Source: Yponomeuta sedellus
Taxonomy: Eukaryota; Arthropoda; Insecta; Lepidoptera; Yponomeutidae
Direction: 5' to 3'
NCBI GenBank assembly: GCA_934045075.1
Contig: OW203726.1
Coordinates: 19,652,988 to 19,716,987, forward strand
Length of the DNA: 64,000 bases
The notes under the pieces were generated by a model. It was not told the DNA's origin, did no database searches, and saw only the letters and a program-made list of their open reading frames with translations. This document shows positions 57,401 through 64,000 of this stretch, piece after piece (the first letter of the stretch is position 1; every line of letters starts with the position of its first letter). The translations under genes were made by a program, and so were the position numbers.

Positions 57401-60400
57401 TCAATACTATTATTATAAATAGTCTCAATACCTTAGAATAAGTAATATTGTATTAGTATAGACCCTAGTGGTAACTCTGTTCGATAAATAAATTATTTTA
57501 TGCCACACCTGGCAATAAAGTGGCTTTCTGGCCAAGTGTAGATATAAAAAGATGTACACAACACGGGAGGTAATAAAGAAAGCTCTCGATCGCATATATA
57601 AGGTGCTAACAAATTAGGTACCAATATTTTAAGAGGTGTTACATAACATCAAAACAATCAACTTGAAATATAAATTAGAAAAACTTTTCATATGATTTTT
57701 TTTATTTGATTTCCTGAACAAATTAAATACAATAAAACTTTGCTCAAAAATAACCATCCTGTGTATTTAACTGACAAGATACTTCACATTTTCAGTTACT
57801 TTATCTGTGATTTTCAGTCAAGTTCGTTGTCACAAACGTCGCCGTTTGTCACGTCAAAGATTGGCGGGAAAACTGTTAATAATCATTAAAGTCTCTGCCC
57901 ACTTGTAACGTATGACCGTACTATGAACGTATCATGCAAAAAAATATTATTTCTGTGGAAAAGTATGAGACCATACCCACTAGACCGTTCCGGCACCGAC
58001 CATCACCGTAACGTGCTATGCACGGAGCGTCAATAATTGTCGGAGGGAACATTTTGCCGGTCCTGAGACACTCCTTGCATATGATACGGTGTAGTAGGCA
58101 GAGACCTTTATCCTTTCATTAGCTTTTGATATTTTTCAATAAGTAGGTAAGTAGTAATTGATAAGTCGAGGTGGTAATTATAAATAAAACTCATTTACAA
58201 GTATTGTTGAAAATGTCGACCCTCTTGTTCAACGCACAATAAGGCTCGCTTTTGAATATTTCCATTTACACGCAGCAAAACGTTTCTTTCATTTTTCATG
58301 ATTTCGAAGGCGTTCGTAATACGTGCTCGTAGTTGTTCAGATGTCCTAATCATATGACCATCGGATCCGTATACCAAATCTTTGGCTCGACCCCATATGT
58401 GGAAATCTAAAGGGGTTAAATCCGGTGAGCGGGCTGGCCAGTTCACTGCACCTGCATCACTCCATCCGCGGCCTATCCATCGACCTTGGTGTTGAGTCGT
58501 TAAGTATTGTCGTACAGTACCATTGACAGAACTCTACACGTGGTTCATAATCCTGTGGCTGCAGTTCTTGAACACGCGTAAAATGGTATGGGTGCTTACC
58601 TTCGCGTTTTAGGAGTTTCCACACATATCACTAACGCGAAATACATTTGCTGCATCCCTTATACTACACATTGGATGACGATCAAAAAATCCAAAATCGA
58701 AACTTCTAGACGGGGCGGAAATCGTGGCCTACCGGCTTCACTTCTAGGAGTGAACGTGCCCCAGTCACGAAATCTCTGCTCAGCTCGGTAGATTGTGCGA
58801 GGATTCACATTTGTACCGTGAATTTCTGCGTAGAGCCTTGCAGCACGTGTCGCACTGTAGTTTGCTTCGCGATAGCAAATAACCATGTTTAAGTAATCGT
58901 TGTTTAAAAACCTATTTAGAGGCTAAAAATTTAATTTTTTTAAGTTTTAATTTAAGTTTTTAAATTTGTTCCTTAGCACGGGTTAGTGCATTAAAAATAA
59001 AAATAGTGTAATCGTTGTTTGTGTAGCGGTATGGCATTATTCGGTATTTATGGGTTTATCATTACTAAATAATCAGACACAATAATAAATAGCATGACAC
59101 TGACATATGTTTATTGAAGTGAAGTGGCCATTGAATCATTACAAAGAGGTTTTAGAAAATTATCAAAGAGGATTTAAACTCATATTATTAACTATCCCAT
59201 TAACAGGGTGTTGTGACGCACTAAAGTTGTTTCCTTAATTATCGCCAAAAAGTAACAGACACTTTTGAATATATCTAATATAAATCCACTCATAAAGACG
59301 AGTACTATCAGCCCTAAAATTATTGGTACCTAATTTGTTAGAACCTTATATACGTCCCTCGCTTGCAGCTCGGGCCGCAAACTTCTGCGATCTCGGCCTT
59401 TCTTTGTATTACCACCCTAGTTGTGTAATGTACTATTTAATACAGTTGCTCAAAAAGTGGCGTATTACAGGGACGTATAGCGTGCGGGAAGTGGGCTATT
59501 ACACACTCGTGCTTTTTTTTTACCTTTCCCGCACTCGTGCGTTTTCTTTCCCAACTGTCAAAATAATGTCTATTAAAAAGAAAAACCAACCATGAAGTTT
59601 TTACTAAAAAAAATCATAGAAGTTTTTATGAGCTACTAATTTGTTTCAATATCAGATTTAATGATTTGATTGAATGAGTTAAGTTAGGTTTCATTACATC
59701 TCATTAAATTTCATTTTCATTTCATATCAATAAAAAAAATCTACTGAAGACTTGGCTGTATGGCCATAGATCCCTTTGCCTACTAGAATGGGTGAAGAAA
59801 AAAAATCTGCTTATATTTTTTTACTGTTGGCGCCATTTTCCAAATTATTTTTCTTTATTAAATTGCTTATTTTTTTCGCAACTGTAAATTAACGTAAATA
59901 GTCGTTCAATACACGTGCGGAACCGTCATTGCAACTTGTTCGGACTGTCAACCTCAACCCTCGCCTTCGGCTGCGCCTCGGCTCGGGTCGACATTTGTCG
60001 GAACTCTTTGCAATGACAGCCTTTCCGCACTTGTAATGAAATATACTATTTTTTATCAACTCCTCGGTCTTCAACATTTAATCCGCTATTTGACTCTCTT
60101 TTCAAGTAAGTCTTATACGGTAAATAACTCTTCCATTAGACCAAAAAATATTTTAGTTTATTTTTTGAGGACCTAAAAGCAACATAAAAATATATTTTAA
60201 AACTTCATTTTCCTAAACAGCTAAAAACGCGGTCAGCCATTTTTGTCTATGGTTTGAAGTTCAATAAATTGTAAACAAATTAAATTTTCTGTAAGTGATC
60301 TCTGAGCACAGTGAAATAACAACAACGCAACCATGATTTCATCGAATTTAAATCCAAAATATACCAATTATCATTATTGCATTGTTCGAGAATGGAAAAA

Positions 60401-61551
60401 CACGTCAATAAAGACCCCCGGGAAGTAGTGGATTCGTGTGCCCAGTGAAATTAAAATTCGAAAAATTGGCTCAAACTTGCCAAAAGAGACCCCGACTCTT
60501 TATCAATTGAAACTCGAATTTATGTGAAGATCACTTTGATGTAAGTCCTATAATAATCAATGTTCACTGGCTCTGGCTGAAAGATGTTTGTTTACATACT
60601 TTAGATGGTTTCATGATGGCGGATAGCGTTTTTGCCGTTACGAATTAGACGAGGGAAAAAATATTTTACTTTGCAAATTTTGCAGCCATCCATATCCGTA
60701 TATTTCGGTTTCTTACGTTAAATACTATAGGAAATATTGATTTTTTAATACAGTTGCTCAAAAAGTGGCGTATTACAGGGACGTATAGCGTGCGGGATGT
60801 GGGCTATTCTATTACACATTCGTGCTTTTTTTTACCTTTCCCGCACTCGTGCGTTTTCTTTCCAAATATTTTCCCTTGTCAAAATAATGTTTATTAAAAA
60901 GAAAAACCAACCATTTTTACTAAAAAAATCATAGAAGTTTTTATGAGCTACTAATTTGTTTCAATATCAGATTTAATGATTTGATTGAATGAGTTAAGTT
61001 AGGTTTCATTTCATCTCATTGAATTTCATTTTCATTTCATATCAATAAAAAAATTCTACTGAAGATTTGGCTGTATGGGCATAGTTCCCTTTGCCTACTA
61101 GAATGGGTGAAGAAAAAAATCTCTGCTTATATTTTTTTACGGTTGGCGCCATTTTCCAAATAATTTTTCTTTATTAAATTTCTTATTTTTTTCGCAACTG
61201 TATTAAAAATAGTCGTTCAGTACACGTGCGGAACCGTCATTGCAACTTGTTCCGACTGTCAACCCTCGCCTTCGGCTGCGACTCGGCTCGGGTAGACATG
61301 TGTCGGAACTCTTTGCAATGACAGCCTTTCCGCACTTGTAATGAAATATACTATATCGCGTCAAATTTGATACGTGTCAAATAGCGGACTCGCTCACCTG
61401 GTGCAGCGCACTCGCATGACCGCCTCGAAGCCGATCTTGCGCGTGAGGTACCGCTCGAGCGCGCGCCGCAGCCGCTCCGCCTGCCAGCCGCGCGCCGCGC
61501 TGAACAGCGGCACGTGCTGCACCGACCCGCCGCTGAACTTGCTCATGCCGC
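51408..61551 (-). CDS. Sec24AB: COPII coat protein SEC24A/B-type, C-terminal 383 residues
   Basis: Seven exons in order: 61551-61398, 56882-56707, 55469-55359, 54420-54236, 53592-53414, 52537-52301 and 51519-51408 (TGA 51410-51408). All introns are GT-AG and every phase matches (1154 nt, starting with the last 2 nt of a split codon). The 5' exons lie beyond the right edge. Sequence marks are MSKFSGGSVQHVPLF, YLTRKIGFEAVMRVRCTR, GISIHTFHGNFFVRSTDLL, ERRIRVHTMALPIAS, KAFRTGTSTRLDDRV, the gelsolin-like domain (EAYLLDDGETMILYVGHAV) and the end SYYEFLQHVKSQVK. It is the cargo-selecting subunit of the ER exit coat, bound to Sec23. CTRG and TRKIGFEAVMR fit the A/B class rather than C/D. The introns are full of transposons and exon-end duplications. 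Confidence 0.95.
51913..51960. repeat. Perfect 22-bp hairpin with a third arm copy
   Basis: Arms 51913-51934 and 51939-51960 are exact complements around TCAC. A third, direct copy of the right arm (CTTGTGATGTGTGAATGTTA) follows at 51966. It lies in a Sec24 intron. Confidence 0.93.
52016..52150 (-). mobile_element. tRNA-derived SINE family T, headless, with G13 tract
   Basis: Minus-strand body (GGTTCCCACAACATAGGGTA, TGGGGCCAGAAGCAATG) ends at a run of about 13 G on the plus strand (52135-52147). The tRNA head is absent. Confidence 0.75.
53088..53413 (-). repeat. Two extra copies of a Sec24 exon end with its 5' splice site
   Basis: Directly downstream of exon 53592-53414 the intron holds two further copies (53394-53218 and 53217-53088) of the last ~110 bp of that exon plus about 20 bp of intron start (GTGAGTGTTCACACATAGCC). 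Each keeps the donor. The nearer copy carries an extra inverted insert (53327-53366). The copies retain most of the codons, for example HQLCATEDGD. Confidence 0.95.
53327..53366. repeat. Perfect 19-bp hairpin, 2-nt loop
   Basis: AGCGGTCTACCCCGACCTG pairs exactly with CAGGTCGGGGTAGACCGCT around TT. It is made of Sec24 exon sequence turned back on itself inside the first duplicate. Confidence 0.95.
53741..54183. mobile_element. MITE, PIF/Harbinger-like (family H)
   Basis: Terminal inverted repeats GGCCCACTTGCGTCAGCCCG with exact TAA on both sides (53738-53740 and 54184-54186). The 3-bp TAA duplication is typical of PIF/Harbinger. Subterminal inverted blocks include GAGTGCTTAGTGCGAG and its complement. 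It lies in a Sec24 intron. No transposase. Confidence 0.88.
54640..54835 (+). repeat. Dispersed repeat Q, partial
   Basis: CTTGTCTTTCCTGTGGGCTAG, GGATGGTATATCTGCTG and the GTGCCACTGGACGCTGTATA end match the copy at 13.2 kb. Confidence 0.6.
55020..55296 (-). mobile_element. SINE family S, full copy with head
   Basis: 13-bp target duplication ATTCATAAATAAA (55007-55019 and 55297-55309). Minus-strand order: head, short linker, body, tRNA-like part, tail. It is the clearest copy showing that the tRNA-like part is next to the 3' tail. It lies in a Sec24 intron. Confidence 0.92.
55905..56706 (-). repeat. Tandem array of a Sec24 exon end and its 5' splice site
   Basis: The intron after exon 56882-56707 begins with about eight degenerate copies of the exon's last ~80 bp plus the donor and a few intron bases. 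Units average 91-92 bp and alternate between two types, so the array repeats every 183 bp exactly (landmarks at 56171, 56354, 56537, 56720). Seven of the eight copies keep AAAGGTAAGC or AAAGGTAAGCTT at the donor position (near 55958, 56152, 56248, 56335, 56431, 56518 and 56614). One, near 56074, has CTAAGC instead. The plus-strand 187-residue frame across it is an antisense artefact. Confidence 0.96.
57060..57195 (-). repeat. LINE-like repeat fragment
   Basis: The complement of the 43.2-kb fragment: GAACCATCCTCGTACTTC and AGCTGACCCAGCGAACTTC. Confidence 0.5.
57200..58190. other. Sec24 intron, nothing recognised
   Basis: No gene or complete repeat. A CG-rich scrap at 57250-57300 has no clear partner. 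Confidence 0.35.
58195..58886 (-). pseudogene. Mariner/IS630-like transposase relic (DUF4817 type)
   Basis: Minus-strand fragments: an N-terminal helix-turn-helix part (MVICYREANYSATRAARLYA, ERFRDWGTFTP-like, GRPRF) and a C-terminal part WPARSPDLTPLDFHIWGRAK, then NVLLRVNGNIQKRALLCVEQ. The catalytic middle is deleted and frames are broken. This is the pattern of insect Tc1/mariner-superfamily transposases with an N-terminal DUF4817-type domain. Confidence 0.8.
58906..59007 (-). mobile_element. SINE family S, head-tail only copy
   Basis: 13-bp target duplication GTAATCGTTGTTT (58893-58905 and 59008-59020). Only 102 bp: head, A/T-rich linker and tail. The body and tRNA-like part are missing. 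It is inserted just upstream of the transposase relic. Confidence 0.9.
59430..60055 (+). repeat. 600-bp repeat P, copy 1
   Basis: Starts TTTAATACAGTTGCTCAAAA and GTGGCGTATTACAGGGACG and ends TTTCCGCACTTGTAATGAAA. Internally it has CCCGCACTCGTGCGTTTTC and CCTTCGGCTGCGCCTCGGC. Copy 2 lies 1.3 kb to the right in the same orientation. Confidence 0.88.
60333..60545 (+). pseudogene. THAP-domain relic
   Basis: From ATG 60333 the frame reads MISSNLNPKYTNYHYC, then IVREWKNTSIKTPGK, stop, WIRVPSEIKIRK and PTLYQLKLEF before another stop. The spacing of Cys, the NTS-KTP-K-W-VP phrase and the K-R-x-G-x-x-L segment follow the THAP zinc-finger fold. The second Cys is Trp and at least two stops are present, so it is dead. 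It lies between the two P repeats. Confidence 0.6.
60742..61355 (+). repeat. 600-bp repeat P, copy 2
   Basis: Same ends and internal blocks as copy 1, in the same orientation, with several small indels. It ends 42 bp before the Sec24 exon at 61398. Confidence 0.88.
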
Positions 61552-61755
61552 CTGAACACACGGAAACACGTGCCCATCAAATGTTGTATATCTTTTATAA
61601 TGATAATAAACACTGGAACGACTTCGATTGTGGCTTTGTTTCTAGATTAATAGTATATTATCATGTATTTTTACGCTTGTACATAATAATCAATAATAAT
61701 AATATTGGCCTTTTTGCATCTACTTAATGAGATGATTTATACAGCGTCCAGTGGT

Positions 61756-61995
61756 ATCGTCACTCACACTAGATGGGTGAAGGGACCACTCCGACGCTGT
61801 AGTGCCTGGGACATGGTTTTATAGATGGTGTAGGCTTGCCCAGCACCTATACCATCCTGACAGCTTAGTCGGCCTAGCCCACAGGAAGGCCTAGTCAATA
61901 CGTGCGGAGCCAACCAAGCCGCGGGTTTCCTTACGATGTTTTCCTTCACCGTTAGCGTGGGGTATTGCGACTACAAATTCGCAAATTCGCTTGTA
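61756..61995 (-). repeat. Dispersed repeat Q, inverted copy
   Basis: The complement of the 13.2-kb copy: CATCCTGACAGCTTAGTCGG, CCCACAGGAAGG, GTTTTCCTTCACCGTTAGCG. Confidence 0.65.
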
Positions 61996-61999
61996 CATA

Positions 62000-62780
62000 G
62001 ACCAAGTATAATTGACCTCACAGATTGCATAATTATGATATTGACATGTAATATTTTCTTTTTGACATTTGTAAATTTGATTTTTATTTCCAAATTGGAT
62101 TGTTATTATGTACGGAGTCTTGACTTGTAATGAATATTACCAATAAATGATGTCTATGTCTATTTTATAATAAAACAGACAAACTGGATAAAAACGGATA
62201 AGCAGGTACCAATATAGTCAGATCTGGTCGAAGGGTAAAGTTGTAATGATGAAAATGAGGGAAATTTCGAAATGTGTGACATAATTTAAATATTTGAAAA
62301 TGATAGATAGAAAAAGAAATAAAAATGGTGTTAAAAGGTTTGCACCGTCACACCCTAAGGCGCTCAGCGAAGGAGTGGCCCAAACCACAAAAAATCCTAG
62401 ATTGAGGTAGAGACATATTCCGAAAGACAATTAGGGATGCAAAGTTTTTTTTATGATCGGATTTTATTTTATATTCTGATAGTAGACGTATTTTTAAGAA
62501 ACTAATTTCATTTTTTTCGTGAATAATCGAGTTTATCATTGTTATTTAATTAAAATGAATATTATTCGGCGCGACGTCATATGTTACATACTATGTGTGT
62601 AGGTAGAGTTCGCGATTGGATTTGTCTGTGGTTTAGTATAAAAAGACCGTAAAAGACCGTAGAGGGAGTAAAACTATAGAGCAAGCCACAGCGCACACAT
62701 ACAAGTTTTAAATGAAACAAACTTCGTAGCGATCATGGGTGAGAAAGAGATAGAATAAACAGCAAAAGTGTAACTACTTT
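62000..62780. other. Intergenic or Sec24 intron, nothing recognised
   Basis: No minus-strand Sec24 exon was found upstream of 61551 within the window. Confidence 0.4.
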
Positions 62781-62781
62781 T

Positions 62782-62827
62782 TTTGTTTGCCCCCAGTGTC
62801 AAGTTGACGTTTCTGGGGGCAAACAAA
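62782..62827. repeat. Hairpin, 14-bp stem
   Basis: TTTGTTTGCCCCCA and its exact complement, with an inner 5-bp pair (GTCAA and TTGAC). It lies about 110 bp before the THAP start codon. Confidence 0.88.
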
Positions 62828-62935
62828 CGACAAGATTTTGAAAATGTAATCATATTTAACGCTACGCTAGCCGTTTCGAAGAGCAACCGTGTATTTGTGA
62901 AATGATATATTAAAAGTGACCTAAATAGAGAAAGT

Positions 62936-63006
62936 ATGGTGCATTGTAGTGTACTCGTATGCAGAAATCGTCAAGAAAGAGCTTTGGGGGAAGTTTCCTT
63001 TCATAG
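62936..63006 (+). CDS. Probable first exon of a THAP-domain gene
   Basis: ATG with context AAAGTATGG opens a 23-codon frame ending in a consensus donor (CATAG then GTAAGT, phase 2). The peptide MVHCSVLVCRNRQERALGEV followed by SFHR has the C-x4-C start and SFHR end of the N-terminal part of a THAP zinc finger, where an intron often follows before FP. The rest would lie beyond 63.0 kb and was not found inside the window. THAP proteins bind DNA; some derive from P-element-like transposases. Confidence 0.5.
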
Positions 63007-63009
63007 GTA

Positions 63010-63930
63010 AGTAATGATTGTGTTTCAATTAGTGTTAAGCTCAAAGTTGCCTTATGTTGAGTATTATATTTAAGTTTCAACTAGTAGCTTTGCAACTAGT
63101 CCGTAAGAAAAGCAATTTAATAGAATTTATTTTCTAAAAAACCGAAGAGTAAAAAAATGTTGCCATCCGTTTATGTCGAAAATCCCGATCATTACGTGAT
63201 GACCGTGTTGGCAGACGTTTTGAATAAGCGATCGTACGATGGGTAAATAAAAAGTAGTATTCCTTAAGAAGGCTGCTAAAAAAACAGTACGTTTTCAAAT
63301 CCTTTGTTTTATTACTTTAAAGTAAACAATCGATTAAACACAAACACACAATTTTTAGGTTTTTATTTATCCCCGTAAAGGGTTTTACTGTAATTTTAAT
63401 ATTATTTAACATTTCTCTTGTTGGAGAAAAATCCATGCAACACCCATAGCGCTTAATATGTTGTTTTGCCAAAAGTATGCCGTTTACAGTTTCATTGCTC
63501 AGCCTATTTGGGATCTTGTTTTAATAAGATTGACTGAACTGAAGCAGCGTTCATAATCTGTGTCACAAATACGAGTAACCGGTAACGTCTAACATTAGAC
63601 CTTAAGGGTTGGTACTTAGTAAGTAAAAGAATAAATAGTGACGTGCTATGTTGGTATTAGTACTTAGGTTGAATGAAATCTAAAAAAGTCGTATGTTTAC
63701 GTACGATTTCTGCCCCTGGATCGTACATGCAAAATAAATGTAAAACATCGTATGAATACTATTTAAATTGTATATCTGGCAACGCTGCGTGATCATTACT
63801 TAACTCGAAGTCCCAGACTTCGACTGCTTTCCTTGTACAGATATTAAGTTTTAAACGTAATCTAAATATATTATGAATCTTTAATACTTAATGTATCGTT
63901 ATTAAAAATCAATGTGCCTAAAACTATAAC
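63010..63930. other. Presumed THAP-gene intron, nothing recognised
   Basis: AT-rich. No second exon with the C-x2-H half of the THAP finger could be found. Confidence 0.3.
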
Positions 63931-63935
63931 CCGGG

Positions 63936-64000
63936 CTTGGCCCCTGTGGTGGAGTATGGACTAACCTTCCTGCGATGCAGGAAGAGACCCGTGCCCCAGG
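63936..64000 (-). repeat. Dispersed repeat R, cut by window edge
   Basis: Minus-strand start CCTGGGGCACGGGTCTCTTC, then GCATCGCAGGAAGGTTAGTC and CTCCACCACAGGGGCC. Confidence 0.75.

Noticed and set aside
61377..61613. 78-residue Arg/Ala-rich minus-strand frame
   Set aside because: It is the wrong frame of the Sec24 exon 61551-61398, which reads correctly one base over.

Overview
This window looks like genomic DNA of a moth or butterfly (Lepidoptera). It is AT-rich, its genes have introns, and it carries CYP6-type cytochrome P450 genes, lepidopteran-style tRNA-derived SINEs, RTE-type LINE tails and a LINE whose ORF1 has a baculovirus FP-like domain. Most of the sequence is transposon-derived. 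No prokaryotic features are present. Exon models below were built by hand from splice-site and phase logic; no alignment or transcript data were available.

Layout. 1-6.4 kb: repeats only (foldback MITE, TACA microsatellite on an RTE tail, SINE). 6.4-10.56 kb: a 5'-truncated but otherwise intact Jockey/CR1-like LINE. 11.3-12.05 kb: the 3'-terminal coding exon of an unidentified + strand gene, split by a SINE. 13.6-15.7 kb: a complete four-exon dual-specificity phosphatase (DUSP14/18-like, 219 aa, minus strand). 19.7-26.4 kb: a minus-strand CYP6 locus with one intact first exon (25032-26364), one dead first exon (20694-21887) and a single terminal exon (19705-19883). 34.3-37.0 kb: an intact two-exon CYP6 gene on the plus strand (504 aa). 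38.4-42.6 kb: a complete four-exon gene of the UPF0728 (C10orf53) family, 127 aa. Two of its introns carry near-identical 380-bp inserts, and a palindromic SINE starts 7 bp after its stop codon. 43-51.4 kb: no genes seen, with MITEs and hairpins. 51.4-61.55 kb and beyond the right edge: the last seven exons (383 aa) of a SEC24A/B-type COPII coat gene on the minus strand. 58-61.4 kb, inside a Sec24 intron: a dead mariner-like transposon, two copies of a 600-bp repeat and a THAP-domain relic. 62.9 kb: a probable first exon of a THAP-domain gene on the plus strand.

The most unusual signal is in Sec24. Two different exons each have their 3' end, together with the 5' splice site, tandemly copied into the following intron: about eight decoy units after one exon and two after the other. 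A related theme is a duplicated, exon-like segment placed just upstream of two acceptors in the UPF0728 gene. A third theme is snapback DNA: many perfect short-loop hairpins and a tRNA-derived SINE family with inverted, head-to-head copies. Functionally the window mixes housekeeping (COPII transport), signalling (phosphatase) and detoxification (P450) genes, with no sign that they work together.
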